From Panagrolaimus kolymaensis (lineage: Eukaryota; Nematoda; Chromadorea; Rhabditida; Panagrolaimidae), in NCBI GenBank assembly GCA_028622995.1, contig JAJQJQ010000055.1, forward strand, positions 1,302,001 through 1,366,000: a DNA stretch of 64,000 bases, in the 5' to 3' direction. This document shows, piece after piece, positions 38,576 to 52,900 of the stretch. Below the pieces are notes generated by a model. It worked only from the letters and a program-made list of their open reading frames with translations, was not told the DNA's origin and did no database searches. Within the stretch, counting starts at the first letter, position 1. Each line of letters begins with the position of its first letter. The position numbers and the translations under genes were made by a program.

Positions 38576-41500
38576 ATTTATTAATTAAATAAATAAATAT
38601 TTATTATAAATTTAATTTAAAAAATAATGATTAAGAAATAATTTTTTAATAACAATAATAAGCAGCAACTACTTCTTTCAGGTATTGTTTTTAAGTCAAA
38701 CTGATGGTGGATGTGAGGTCGTCGAGATAGATGATGCACTCTTTTCAAAAAAAAAAAGATTCGGTCATCCATTCAATCAGCCGGGTTTGTCCCTCTTTCT
38801 CTTAGTTAAACGTATGACGGTCACACGTAATATAATTGTTTTTTCTATCTTCTCTCGAACTTTTTTTTTTCTTCTGATGATCACAAGTCTCTTCTTTGAT
38901 GTCTTCCTCTCTCTTTCTCAGCTGTGTGAGAGGTGAATCCGCCTGACTGGCTTTCTTTCTTTTCTTTATCCAAACTACTTTATTATTGTTTGTCCATCTT
39001 TCTCATCATCAAAATCATCAACGAAAACACCTGATGATTGAAAGTTTAGTTTTAGCTTTTTTTTTGAAACTTTTTTGAACTTCAATCTCTAAAAAATATT
39101 CATACACCCATTGTGCCTCACAGTTGTGTTTTTCTTTTCTTTTTTAAATCCCGCCCAATTTTAATGTGCATCTTCGTTGTTTTTTTCTTGCTTACTTGAT
39201 TGTCAACAAAAATAGCATTATTTTTTTAAAATTTTAATTTTTGATGGAAGAAGCAAGCACATAAAGAAAAATAAAGTAAAAAATAATAAGAATCTTATAT
39301 TGTTATTATTGTCCATCTTTCTTTCTTTTTACTTTTTTAAATTGCAAAAAAAAGTATGGTTTTGCTATGGATGTGCAAAAAATAAAAAAAAACAAATCGA
39401 AAACCATCTTTTCTCTTCATTTTTTGCTTCTCACGTTTTTTTACGGATCTCAAAAAGCTTTTTCTTTAGCTAAAAAAGATGGATCATTTGAGTTTAGCTG
39501 GCACGAGAATTAAAGAAAATAAAAAACACTCATCGATGCTAAAAATTTTTCTTTTAAAGATGTATTTTTTGCGGGTTTTCTTTTCGTCCACGGTCAGGAG
39601 ATAAAGTAAAAATAAAAGAGGGATCCTTTCTTTCTTGAGTTGAGTCATCGGGCTGATCTTTTTCTTTTTACTCTATTATCAGCTTCGCCACTGCCAGCTG
39701 GTATTTATTTTTTTTGCATCCGCGTTGTTCGTTAAGGGATGGATACTTTAGACTCTCACTCGACTCATCAGCTGCAAAAGTGGCTGGCTGACTGCCACTA
39801 TCGGACACCACCACATTTATTTTTTTTAAAAGGAGATTGGTCATATGTGAAACGTAATGGCTTTAAAAAAATAACAAAAAACAAAGTGATCAAAAGTGGA
39901 TCAGAATTTCGAAAGTTTTCGTGAAAAAAAGCAAAGAATATAAAAAGTTTATTCATAAATATTAAATTACATCGGGGATAGTGAAAAGAATGATGCAACA
40001 ATGTTGAGACAAAAAGTTTGACCATAGACGAAACAGGGGTCACTATGAAAGTATAGTTTATATTTACAAAGAGCATAATTTACTCTGGACAATATTTTCT
40101 GGGACTTTTTTTCCTTGTTGAATTTTTCGATGATAACTTTCATATAGCAATTATAATAACTCAATGTGTAAAATATTTTAATGAAGTTTTTATTTAGGCT
40201 TAAAATAAATGAAAATGAAGCTGATTGCTGATTCTTGAGTTTTGAACCGTTTATTTAAAAGTCGTTGTTTTTTACAAAGCAATAAAAAAATTTTGATGCC
40301 AGTGATTTATATTTGATTGCTTGAAGTTTTGTTTAATATTGTTTTAAAAGAATTCTCAGCAGGTCTTTTTTTAATGAAATTTTATTGGTCACAAGGATAT
40401 TGTTGATCTTGTTTGATTTGTTTGTATATTTACAAATAACAACAAAAATACCAAAAGCAACAAAAATCAAAAACTTTCAAAAATAAACATATTTTTACAT
40501 CTTGTGCTTTTTCTGTGCATTTTTTCTTTCAAGAAAGCTTGAATTAAACCAAGATTTCCATATGATGTTGTTTTTTATTATTGGTCTTATTTTTAGTAAA
40601 CACTGACATCCCATTAGATATAAGAAAGCAGACAAAATAAAAAAGTTTTTGTTCAAAAATCAATCAGCTTTTTGTTGTTATTTTTTTCTTTTGCTTTTGT
40701 CCGTCATAGAGCGTTCACTTAATTTTTTGAAGCTTTTGAAGTTTAATTTTCTTGTTGTTGTTGCTTGCTTAAGCTCATGGGTAAACGGACCAAAAAACAT
40801 AGTTGTCTTCGATGGATAAATGTATGACCCAAAGTCAAGATGTTGTTTTTTTCTCCAACCACCTGGAGCTTATTGTTGTTGCAGTTGCTGATGGTCCTTG
40901 CAACACTGACATTTTATTTTTTAAATAACAAAAGATACAGCTTGGGTTTTTTTTTGTGTTTTCGAAACTATAAACAATGATTTTACTAAAAAAAATTAAC
41001 GAGAATAAGAAAAACAGATGTTTTCCGTTTTCACAACTATTTTTTTCTTAAAAAAAAAACAAAGCAAAAAGAGAAAAAAAATGCTGATGAATCAAGGCAG
41101 AAAATAATAATATCTACACACATACTTTTAAAACACACACATTCACAGTTTTTCAAACAAAAAAAAGCAAACATGTGAGGCAAGAAGAAAAAAACTAAAA
41201 TAAAACAAAATTGAAACACTAGAACGAGAAAAAAATGATGGTCGAGGACGAATGCTATGAAATTGCAACAACAAACAACACAAACCGCTGTTGCTAAACT
41301 AAAAAAAAATGAGTGACTTTATTATATTTTTTCAGTTTTCTCGTTTTTCTCGGGTCTTAAAAAGAAGGAAGAAAGACAACTGACTACGACAATTCAATCG
41401 TAGAGAAAAGAGGGAAAGGAACGAGCAGCAAGCCAAGCAGCATCGCATCCATCCATCTATCGGAGGAGGAAGATGGAGGGTGTTTAACCAGCCAACAACC

Positions 41501-42004
41501 AGCCGACGACGACGATGATGATCAAGTTATTTTGTTGAAGATTTCGTCTTTCATCGATTAGCCTATCCAATCAATAAAATTATTTAATTAAATTAAATTT
41601 AAAATCATAAAGAAATTTTTTTTGAAGATTTTATTGAGAGAAAAAATAAAAAAGTTTTGGCGCGATAAAACTTGTCAGCCGTGTTTTTATATTATATATT
41701 CTTGGATATATTCCATTAATTAAAAATAATTCCATCCTTATTTTTTAGTTAATGGTTGAATCTCATTAAGAAACTATAAATTATTATCGCGGTTGATGCA
41801 GCAGTAAATTACTCATATAATTTTCTTTATATATTTTTTTATCGTTGACAATATTATTTCATCCACCTCCATACCAATCATATTTTCTCGTCTGCTCTCC
41901 TCCAACAATAAAAACTATCAAAATAATATATATTCATTTGTTTCCATTTCCATATTTATTTTTCCATTGATAAGATAGAAAGAAAAAAAAGGGAAGGAAT
42001 AATC
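38576..42004. other. 3.4-kb intergenic region, divergent promoters
   Basis: It lies between the ASB start (-) and the LRRFIP-like start (+), both genes reading outwards, so promoters for both are expected here. It is AT-rich with CTTTCTTTC and CGACGACGACGATGATGATG tracts (41500-41520). No coding exon or RNA gene is supported. Confidence 0.55.
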
Positions 42005-44093
42005 ATGACAAGCGACTATTCCCCTCATGGTGGACGTCGACGTGCACCGGTTGGCCACGATGCAGAAGAGCATGTTTTGGACAAAATTTCACGCCAGGTA
42101 AAAAAATTATTTTCCAGCAATCACCAAAAATAACTTCGATTAATATTTTACCCAACTAAAAAACAACCCTTTTAAATGAGTGAATTTTGTGTTTCAGGGC
42201 GGTGAAGCATTTTCAAAGAAGCGTCAAACTCGAGACGAAGCTCGCCAATTACGAATGGAACAACTTGAAAAGCAGATACGAGCTGTAAGCAATTCAAGAA
42301 ATATATATATTTATTTCTCTCACGCTTTTTTTATTTTTTATATTTTTCCTTTTCTTTTCCTTTTTTAGGACGATGATTCAAACTATCTTATTGCTGCAGA
42401 TAGCAACGCGGTAAGTGCCCATTTTTTCCTTTTACTAGTCTCGTTTTCCAATGTTCTTTTACGAATGTAATAATAACACAAAATTAATTTGGATTTTATA
42501 AAAACTTAAAAGTATTAATAATCCAAAATTTATATATATTTTTTTTGAGTGAAAAAAACCTTTTTTTGTTTTGGATTTGGTAGTTTTTGTTTATTTTTGA
42601 GAAACCCAATATAAAATTTAATATGTAAAAGTGTGAATGAATTTTGTGTGAAAATTAATTTATTTTAGAATGGTAGTAACGGCCTAATGTCAACCACAAC
42701 TTCAAGGAAAGTTATTAAAAAAGCCCCAGTGGATCAACAACAGCAACAAGATGCGGAACAAGGAAATAGTAGCGAAGTTGGAAGGATGCAGGTGAAAATA
42801 CTAATCTTTTCTTACAAACCCCCATTTTTTTGTTGATTGGTTTTTATTTTTCTTTGAATAACCAAGTTTTTTATTTGATTTTTATTAAATTTATTCCCTA
42901 ATCCGTGAATCTGCTGGAAAAAAGTAGTAACATTTAAATTTTTAGGAAAAAGTTAATGAACTTGAAGATAAATTTCAACGTGCCATGTTATTATATTCCC
43001 AATTGGATAATGAAAAATCCACTTTATTATATGAAATAGATTTATTGAAAGATGAAATGGAAGAAAAGGATCAAGTTTTATATCAAAGTACCAGAGAGAA
43101 TCGAGATTTTAATAGTGTAATAAATTTTGATTAATTTTTTTTTGGAATATATAATTTCTTTTATTAATTCCATTTTTAGCAAGTTAAAGCTTTACAAAGA
43201 ACAATTGAAGGCATGCAAGCCACTCACCAATCATTGAAAAATGAAATAGCTCAGAGAGATCAAATAATTCAAGATAATGGCCTCATTCTTGCTGAACAAG
43301 AAACCGATGAAAGTTCAGTTATTTCATCGAGTGAAGGAAGTGGTTCAACAATTAATATGTTAGTTTTTGTTGATGGGTTTAAAAATATTTAAGTGATAAA
43401 TTTTAGTCGACCTGGACCTTTATTATTTTCGCAACAAACGATTTCTTTGGTGGAAAAAGCCATGCCTGGTTCAGCGACCATTGACGAAAAAGTTCGAAAA
43501 ATTGTTGACATGGTAAGTTAAAAGCAGGCGATACTTTTGACTCAAAAATCGTAGTCGAAAATAGCAATATGTAATAAATTCTTTTATTTACAGAATAAAA
43601 AAATGCGTCAACAAGTTGAGGAGGCTGAACAAACTTTATATGCCCGTCGAAGATTTAACGATCATCATGCATCGGTGGCGAATGGAGCAGCCAATGATGC
43701 AGCTGATCGAGATGCGGCAAAACAAGTTTCAGAATTAAAATTAAAATTACAAGAAGTTGAAAGAGAAAATACTAGTAATCAAGGAAATGTGAGTCAACGA
43801 AAAATGAATTTTGAGTGACAAGATTTATTTATATTTTTAGCTTATTCGTTTGGAAGGCCAACTAAAAAGATTGAAACAAACCGCGGATCAATCGGAGAAA
43901 GATTGTACAGAATTAAAAAGTCAAAATCGAAATTTGAAAAAAGAGGTAACTAATTTTTACAAAAGTTTGCGCTTTGAGACATTTTGTATTTCAGCTTCGA
44001 GATAAAGAAAATGCACTGGATGAAGCAAATGAATCCAATAAACATTTACAAAGTCGATTAGAAAAACTTCGAAATACCAGAAGAATGCTTTAA
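42005..44093 (+). CDS. LRRFIP-family coiled-coil protein
   Basis: Ten exons: 42005..42097, 42198..42284, 42369..42410, 42669..42791, 42946..43116, 43180..43358, 43407..43512, 43594..43788, 43841..43945, 43995..44093, 399 residues in frame. The N-terminal [20 protein letters not shown] and [20 protein letters not shown] match the start of LRRFIP1/2 (Flightless-I-interacting proteins). A variable Gln-rich linker follows, then a coiled coil starting [20 protein letters not shown] that continues to the end with one break around exon 7 ([20 protein letters not shown]). Vertebrate members bind Flightless-I and modulate Wnt and innate signalling; the role here is inferred from homology only. Small exons (42 bases for exon 3) suggest possible alternative splicing. 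Confidence 0.88.
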
Positions 44094-44616
44094 TTTAAAC
44101 TAATCATCCATAAATATATTTTTTAAAACAGGAATATTAAAAAAAAAGTGCTCATAAACCTATTCAAATTGTTATTATACTGCTCATTGTTATTGATAAC
44201 AACAACAACAAAAAAACTGTACGCTAATATTAGTGTCTTGTTATTTAACTTTGTTGCCGCCGCCCATTTTCTGAATCTATGGGTATTTTTGTTATTCAGA
44301 AAAGTGTCTTATTGATCCATGCTTAAATTCAAAAACTTTGATTATTTGTTGCATTCATTTTTAATTTTTAGATTGCTTTATCCTTCTTTCCTTTATTTTT
44401 TTTTCATCAAAATAATTAAATAACTATGTTTGTTGCATAATTTTTTGCACCAAAAAAGAATAACTTTTAAAGATATTTTGTAATCTCTAAATAATTGTAA
44501 ACACTGAAATTTTAAAGTGCTATTTTTTAAATAAAGCTAGGGAGTTTTTTGGAGAAAAAATGTTTATTGCAACTCAACAAAAAAAAACTTTAGAATATCG
44601 GACCAAAAAAAATTGT
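44094..44616. other. Convergent 3' region
   Basis: AT-rich DNA between the ends of two convergent genes. AATAAA at 44530-44535 could serve the LRRFIP-like gene. Nothing else is supported. Confidence 0.5.
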
Positions 44617-45207
44617 TTATTTCTTTCCATTCGTTTTGTATGTAACAGGTTCTTGTAGATAGCCACTTATCATGTTATCAATTAGACTTTCACGTAAATG
44701 CATATCACCCTAAAAAATTTTTGTTAAGTTAAAAACCATTATTTTCTTACGTCGAGCAAAAAATCATGCACACGAGGTTCGGAAGTAATATTCACTAAGA
44801 ATAAAGCCGGATCGGACCGATCAAAATCAGGATTTTTTCTATTTGCTCTAGCAAGGTTATTAAGAATTTCTATTTTTTCTCGCATTCTAATTATGTCGGT
44901 ATAATTGCTACCATAACCTCTGGCAATTAAAACGTCATAAACCTTAAAAATAAAAATTAACAAAAGTAAATATTCATTCGTACAAATCACATTAGTTTGT
45001 TTTTTCTTTTTTTTATCAAATTTAATCAATCTTTTCATTAATAAAAAAGGTTACCTTCATATGCTTTTCTGGAATTTTATCAAGTTTTGATGAACTACTT
45101 GAGGGCTTTAAGGCGCTAATATGTAATATCCAATACGTACTATTATTCTTTGAATTCTTCTTTCGTCGTATTTTGAAAGAATGAAGTTTTGTTTCTTGAT
45201 AAAGCAT
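44617..45207 (-). CDS. Small unrecognised protein, 145 residues
   Basis: Three exons: complement(44617..44709, 44751..44942, 45055..45207), all phase 0, with GTAACC, GTAAGA donors and TTTTTAAG, TTTTTTAG acceptors. The first exon is basic (KLHSFKIRRKKNSKNNS) with a Ser run. The middle exon looks best conserved in style: DVLIARGYGSNYTDIIRMRE, KIEILNNLARANRKNPDF, PALFLVNITSEPRVHDFLLD. The end is GDMHLRESLIDNMISGYLQE. It has no signal peptide, membrane segment or known motif. The clean splice structure and low simplicity of the sequence argue that it is a real gene. No function is proposed. Confidence 0.65.
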
Positions 45208-45647
45208 TGTTGTTAAAACTGATTTTTATTTATTTGCAATCTCTCCGTAATTAACATATAAAAAACTTGAAAAGAATTTTTTGTTTCTTTTTTAATAAAA
45301 TTTTAAGGAGTACAGATAATTTTATTAATCAAAGAACAAAAAAAAACATAACCAGGAGAAAAAAACTTTAGTTCGTTTAAAAGTATGGAAAGTAAAATGG
45401 CTTTTTTGTAAATGTAAAGTTTCATAATCTTTTGTTTGGCAAGAAACCCGGTAAAATGGAAAAAGGACAGGTAAATATAATACAAGAAAAATCAAAATCA
45501 AAAAATAATCATTTTGAGAAATAAAAAAGGAAGAAAGAAATAAGTTTTTTGTATTAAAACAACAGAAAGAAAAAAAGGAAGAAAAACGATGAAGCTATAG
45601 TTTCATGTCCTCGAAATGCTTTATCGGAGGTTGTAAAAATAATTTTT
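45208..45647. other. Intergenic, no gene seen
   Basis: AT-rich spacer between two minus-strand genes. It holds the promoter of the 145-residue gene and the 3' UTR of the next. Confidence 0.5.
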
Positions 45648-46927
45648 TTATAGATCATCTTCATCCAAGTCTGCCAATGGAACATCCTTGCTGCAATATT
45701 TAAGCATGTTTCCACCATCTGAAGAATCAGAGTCGTCTTCTTCTTCTTCTTGAACTTCAGTGGTGGTTGTTGAAATTTCTATTTTGGTTGTTGTAGCGTC
45801 TTCGGAGGGATGTCTAACAACAATCTGAAATTTGATATCCTTTTTTAAACTGCGATTTTTTATTTTTATTTTAAAGGTTTACTTTTTCATGTTTGCTTTG
45901 ATGATGAGCATGCTTTTTTGTGCGGTGTTGTTGCTTTTCTCTTCCACTTCTTCTTATAATTTGACACATTTTAAAAGCGAATTCATCCCTTTCAAAAGCA
46001 CCCAATTCATCTTCAGATTGTGTTGCACTTGATGAAGTTATCATCCAACCAGGGCCATTCATTTTCTTTTCAAGTTCATTAAAATGATCGGTTGGGCCAT
46101 TGAGTGACAAAATGTGCGGGGAACGAACGCCATTTTTCTTTCTAAAAAAAGTTTTAAGATTGAGTTTTTTGATTTATCTTCTTTTTTCGCCCACAAAAAA
46201 AGTTTGTAACTATTTTTATATTTTTAAGAAAAGCAATTTTTCATCCAAAAAAATAAATCACTTTTTTAGTGGAGGGTTTTTAAAAGTTTTTCCCTCGCTT
46301 GCTCAAGCTTACTTTTCTGCTACAAGCTTTTCTTCTTCATCTTCAGAGTCATCGAACTTTGTAGTCGCACTTGTTGCTTGAATATCTTTGCCATTAGACA
46401 ATGGCCCAGCTGCATCTCTGTCACTCGAAGTCATAATAACTGTTTCATATTTTTCAATGTTTTTTTCATCGAATTTTAATTCTCCATTATTGTTGTTAAT
46501 AATATTTTTTGAAACAATTATCCCATTTTTAAATGCACTTTTTTGACGCTTTTTGGTAATTTTTTTGTTTTTATTTGAAATGAAAGTGTCATCATCCGAA
46601 CTTGGATCAGCATCAACAAATTCATCCGAAATTGCATCAATATCTTCGATATCTGTCAAATCAAAATCCACTGAAAAAAATTAGAGCGGTGAATGAATAA
46701 ATTAAAAATCAATGAGCTCTGGCGAGCAAGCAAGTGTCTATGTCTCATTTTTTGAGCGGTTGTTGCTGCTGCTAAACGATATTTTTCTTTATTTCTTTTT
46801 TTTAAGAGTGCGATCGATTAGCTGCAAACAAAGAAAAGCAACAAAAAAAGGAAACTAAAAACCAAAGAAAAAGGAAAAAGGAAATTAACATACCAGACAT
46901 TTTCGTTGTGGTGTTATTTGGTGCCAT
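45648..46927 (-). CDS. Acidic, low-complexity protein of 275 residues, unrecognised
   Basis: Four exons: complement(45648..45824, 45883..46141, 46313..46670, 46894..46927), in frame. The start is MAPNNTTTKMS, with a second ATG ten codons in. The N-terminal part is acidic (VDFDLTDIEDIDAISDEFVD; ADPSSDDD), followed by a KNKKITKKRQK basic patch. The centre has SLNGPTDHFNELEKKMNGPG and WMITSSSATQSEDELGAFER, then a basic His/Lys tract (EKQQHRTKKHAHHQSKHEK). The tail is Thr/Glu/Asp-rich, ending DVPLADLDEDDL. It appears largely disordered and could be nuclear or cytosolic. It is not assigned to a family. Confidence 0.7.
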
Positions 46928-49900
46928 CGCCTTTTTTGAAAAGACCAATTTTTTGCAGCTTTTAAATTATTCAACCAAAAAATATAAAGTTAAAATCAAC
47001 TGGTCGCTCCACTGGACACTCGTTGTTTGCCCAAAAAATAATATATATATAAATAAATATAAATGAAGCTTATTCACAGCAGCAGCAACAGGGACAGCGC
47101 CAAAACACTATCTTCCGGAAAGTGAGGGAGTGAAAACCAAACCAAGCAAGCCTTTTTTTGTTCAATGACTAAAAATGTATTCGCCTGTAAGATGAAGAAA
47201 AAAAAATCTATCTCTTCTTATGTTATCGTCGCACGCGTCGCGGGGGAAGGAAAAAGAAGAGACCACTATAATGTTTTTTCTTTGGCTGTGTCATAGAAAG
47301 GCATCCCGATCACGATTCTTTTTTAAAAGCGAAAAAATCATATTTTTTGTTCAAGAAACCAAATAAGCAGCTTAAATTTGTATATAGCCAAAAAAAAGAA
47401 AAAGTAATGTAACCATCATTTTCTTTTAAGAATTGTTTATTATTATTGCACGTGAGAAAAAAGAAAGAAAGCGATCTTATTAGTTTTTGGCAAGAAAGTG
47501 GCGGCGGTGTTTTTCCTTTGCTTTTTTTTTTGATTGGCTGGGTGCTGCTGCTTATTCACCAGCCATATTTTATTTTTTATGTTTTTCTAAGTGATTGTTT
47601 AAGTCTTTTTTTGTTTTTCTTGAATGGCAGAAGCAAGAAGGAAAAAAGTTATACAACAAAGCAATAACGAAAAATAAAAAGGAAGATTTAAAAGCTAAAC
47701 ATTTGACAAAACGCGATGGATAAATTTTTAAAACAAAAAAAAAACAAAAAACTTTGAACGAGACATTTTTTTTTCATTTTCTCTTGTTGCTTCCATCTAA
47801 AACATGGGACACGGCAAAATTCCCAAGAGGTCTGTTAAAAATAAGTTGTCGAAAAAACAGTGATTTCACATCAATATTATTACTTTTACGTATTACTTTT
47901 TAAGGGATTGGATATATCGAAAAGATTTTATTTGACTTTAAAATGAGATAACGCGCCAAAAAATGAATGTTGAAAAATTGCATACATTTATTTTTTCGTG
48001 ACAGCCGCAGTTAAGACAAATGTCTATTCGTCAGTTAGTTTTCCGGTTAAAAAAAATTTGAAAAATAGTTTCTTTGAAGGAGCTTTCTCACAGAAAATGA
48101 AACAAAAAAGGCTAAAGCTTGTTTTTTTTGGGACAAAAGCTTTCTTTATTATTTTTTTTTTTTCACGTCTTCGTGGGACCACATGCTAGGCTTTTTGGGG
48201 CTTGCATGTGTGTGTTAAGCTAAAAAGAAAAAAATGAATGTCACATATTTTGATTGTTGTTTGAAAAAAGTCGTTTGGGGGGTAAGAAAAAATAAAAAAG
48301 TAAAATTATATATTTTCAATAAGTTAAAGTTAAAAAAAAGTGGCGGGAAAGGAAACTAAAAAATGGTCATTGCAGGTGGCGGCTTTCTTTTCCATTGTCC
48401 ACTTGCGGTGTTTAGACATTCTAAACCATCAAAAGAAGCTTTTTCCTTTCTTTCTTTTTTCTTTGTGGCTGTATGACTTTGTGTCGCATGTTTTTTACTT
48501 TTTTTTGAATGAGGCATACTCTCATTTTAAGCGCCAAACAAAAAAATAATTGAATTTAAGTAACTAAAAGCGAAAGAAAAATTGGAAAGAAAAAAAGAGA
48601 AATAATTTGTGGGTTTTGGGGAAAATTTAAAATTTGGAAGAGAAAATAGAAAGTAAAAAAGTACTATTAAGCCAGAAAAAATATTTAAATTATTAAAAAT
48701 TATATTTTGAACAATATAAAAATAAAAGTGTGAAAAAAAAGTAGGTAAAAGTAGACGAAAGTTTTTTGATACACAGATTGATGATTGTCACATTTTTCTT
48801 TCTTTTTTTCTCAATGAACCATGAGAATGAGAAAAAAAAGAAAAGAGAATAACATGCATGTCACTCAATTTTCATAATAGGCCTACCACGATGTAGTAAG
48901 AAAGAAAAAAAAAGTGGGAGTAAAAAAAAGCACGTTGTTAACTTGGAAGAAGAGTGAGGACCACGTGAATCTGTCTATCTATCAATCTATCAACCCACAA
49001 TTTTATTTTTTAATAAGGTGTCATTTTTTTTTAAAGTTTCATCTTTTAACAAACTTTTTTTTTCTTGTTTAAAAAACTTTTTAATGACTTTTTTGAAAAA
49101 GCTTTTATGTGGCAAAATAAATAATTGAAAAGAAAAAAAGAAGGAAAATAAGTATCCCAAAAAAGTGAAAGAGAAGAAAAGAAAATGACACTACTTGAGA
49201 GAGCAAATGTTGTTCGAAAATGACTTTTCTATTCACTGCTGCTGCCAGACATCATCTCTTTCTCATTTGTTTCGAAAAAAAAAATAACGTTCGCTTTTTA
49301 TTTTTTTCCCATTCTCGGACGATGGTTGGTGTTCAAACCCAATGTCAAAGTATGTTTGTTCAAAAAAAAGAAACGAAAGAGATAGTTTTCAAAAAAAGCT
49401 TTTTTTGCTCCGTTTTTTCTTCTTCTCTCAATGTATTACTTTTTTTGGACTTTAGGGTCGTCGAATATAATGTTATTGTTTTTTTCCATTAAAATAAAGC
49501 TTCACAAAAAACGCCTTCCGATGACTGGCTGCCTATTCCCAGTCATCAAAAAAGTTTTAAAAACAAAAAAGAATAGAGCTGGGTTTTGTTTCAATCAAAC
49601 AAGTTCCTGACTTGACTGACTACTGTTTTTAATAGAGTTCAAACTTCGACAAAAAGCAATATTTGTTTTTTAAGTTTATTCAAACATTACACTTTTTTGA
49701 AGTTTCTTTTTTTCTCGTCAAAGATTGAAAACTAAATTAGAAAATATAAAATAAAATTAAAAATGCAAAAAGTTATTTATAAAAGCTTTCAAAAATCAAA
49801 AATTAGAATTAATGGAATTTTCAAAAGTCAAACAAAACTATTAAAAGCAATAATTTCTAGGGATTAGTTTAATCTCAAAAAAAAAATTATTTTTAAGATG

Positions 49901-52900
49901 TTACTTTTATTATTTTTTACTATCAAGAAAAAGAGCATTTCTTTTTTACACATTTGTAGTAAAAAAATAGTAACAATTTTTTTGTCGTTGTTGCTTTTTT
50001 CTTTAATCCTCAATTTTTTATTCCTCGCAAAATATTTTAACATTTATCATATCGGCTTTTCCGTTAAAAATAGAAAGGCGGCGGCTAAAGATAGAAAGAA
50101 AAAGAAACTCAGACATAAAGAAATAAAAAATGGCCTCATATTTTTGAATTTGCATGAAAAAAAAAGAAGAAAGAAACTGAAAGAGTGCATTATTTTATAT
50201 TCATGGAAGACGAAACTCAATTCATGTCTAGGCTAATTTTATTAAAGAAAAAAATGGCTTACTCTTCTTTTTTTTGTGGCATAAATAGCATTTTTTTGTT
50301 GTGAAATTGAGTTTAAAATGTGTGGGTTTCAAAAAAAGGTTAGATCATTCTTTATTCAGTAATATTTTTATTAGAACTATAAAAAAACATTGTATCGTAA
50401 TAATATGAGAAAATGACTGTTTTACTCGAAGTTCTAATGTTTTATTAAAAAAATTAAAAAACAAAAACAATAGATTTTTTTAGCATTTTAACAAAGCCAC
50501 AATCTATCTAGCAAAGCAACTCCTTTTTTTAAATTACTCTCATTTTACATTTTTTTACTTCCCATTTGCCTTCCATTTCTTCTTCATTATTTTCTCTTTT
50601 CTATTTTATTTTGTTTATGTTTTTCTGATTTTTCTTGATAAATCAGAGTACTATTTTTTTCTTGTTTACTAATTTCTTAGAAGTCGCAACAACTCTCTGG
50701 CTTACATACTTCCTACTTTTTTTTTATTTCCTTATACATGATTTAAAATACATATTTAGTTTGCTTCTTGCTGCAGCTTCTATTTTTATTAATTGCATCT
50801 CTGACAAATAATTTTTAACGATTGCTCAAATAAATTTAATATTTATTACTTCTAATTTTAAAAAAGAGTGCAGACTTTTCTATTTTTATTTTTCAGAAAG
50901 AGGAGTTTTTTTTTAATTTTTTTTGAAAGCATGGAGCAAGTGTTTTTATGGTTCACCAAAAACCAATATTTAAAAAAAACCTAAAACGTTTTTCCTCTTC
51001 ATTTTTCTTTCTCGCTTTTTGTTTTTTAGGGTTCTGGTGATTCTATTTCCATCCATATATGACTTTTTATTTTTTTCAAATGCATGTGAAACAAAATTGC
51101 CATTTTGCTGCCTTTTTTGGTACATATAATTCGCCATCGATTTCACATTCAAAAGAATAAATAAATAGGTGCCATTTTAGTTTTTATTTTCTCTTCCAAA
51201 AATTGCCTTTTTTGAAAGAAAAAATGGCGCTATCGATACATAAGTTTTTGTCAATCATATGCCGAAATTTTCTAAATGTTCTACTTTTCAAAATGAATCT
51301 GTGCCTTTTCATCGAGCCAAATAAATTGTATATGCTTGTAATTGGTAGCTGCATTTTTCTTTCTGCTAACTTGGAATAAATTTTATGTGGTATACTTTTC
51401 TTCTTTTTTTGTTGATGTCATACATGTATGTTTATTTGTGTACGAGCAAATTGAAAATTATTCTGTGTATACAGATGCAATATTATTTAGTTAACAACCT
51501 TTTTCTTTGCATTATAAAAATGGACACATGAAAAAAAAGTTTATTATTTTATATTCCTATTTTTCCTTTTTTTAATGATTTTACAAGTTCTATGTAACCA
51601 AGCAGAAAAAAAAGAGGAATGACTCTGAAATCCATAAAATTGCTATAGTCCCATTTTTTTCTTTCTTGAAATGGATTAACCACAAATACAAAACTCTCTT
51701 TTTTTATGCCTTCTATTTTTTTGTTTCTAACAAAAGTCAAAAAATTGCTTTTATTTTTTAAAAGACTTTATCCTTTAAAAATAATTTAAAAAATAAAAAA
51801 TAGAAGAATCCGTCTTCTTTCGTTTTAATTTCATCCAACCCCATGTGCCATCATTTGAAAAGTCAATCCCATTTCTTTTTAAAAGCTTTTATGAAAATAA
51901 TGAAAACAAAAATGGAACATTTTTTAATAGGTCCCATATATTATTATTTTTTATTTAATGAGAAAAAGCAGAAAAAAGAAAATGAACATATGCGGTTTCA
52001 TAGTTTTTTTTTCATCTTCTCCGTCTTTTTTTCCTTTTGCATTTTAAATATCCAACATTCATTTTTTTTAATAGCATTTTTTTATTTGCTTTTAAAGAAC
52101 TTTTCTTAGTTTTATATTTTTTTATGTGTGTGGTTGGTTGGTGGGAATGAGAGAAAAACACATTTATTGATGGCAATATCCATTATTTTTTTATACGCTT
52201 ATGATTTTAATAATGTCTTCTCCGAGGGCCATGGCTTTTTTGGAAAAAAAAGTTTTAAAAAGTTAATTTTGTTTATTGTTTTTTACTTTTTTTGTTGCTG
52301 AAATTATTTTTAGTTTTAATTTCTTTTTTCAAAGTGTCAAAAATTTCTAAAAGACAAGCTGAATATGTTTCGGAGAATGAAATAATTTTCACAAAAAATT
52401 CGTTGGCTCTTTTAAAAACAAATATTTGGCCTTTGTGAGTTGGTGTTTTACTGATCTTTTTATGAATCACTTACTTACAACAGAAGCTTTGGAAAAAAAT
52501 ATTGGATCGCTGCTCTTTGCTAGTAAAATAGGTATTATTCACCAATTAAATGACACATAGCTAATCTTGGTTATCCTTTCAAAAAATTTCGAAAATTATT
52601 TAACCAATAATTTCTTTAATTTCAGAAACAGCTTTTAAAGTTTAATTTTTTCACTGATTTTTAAAAAACTCCTTTTTCTTTTGCCTTTTATGCATGAAAG
52701 ATTTTTTTTTATCAGCGATAAGAAATTTTTTATGTAAGATAACCAGTCTCCTTTGTCAGTAGCATCTTAGAGGTCGTCAATTTTTTTTTCTGTTTTCTCC
52801 TTTGATTTGGCCATATTTTTTTCTTCTTTAAAATAATATTTTCGCATTTTATTGATTACACTTTTTTTATTGGTATGCGTGTTTTTTTTCCATCTCTCTT

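Noticed and set aside
49898..50236. 112-residue ORF with a hydrophobic start and basic end
   Set aside because: Composition reflects T-runs then A-runs; it has no conserved motif or splice partner.
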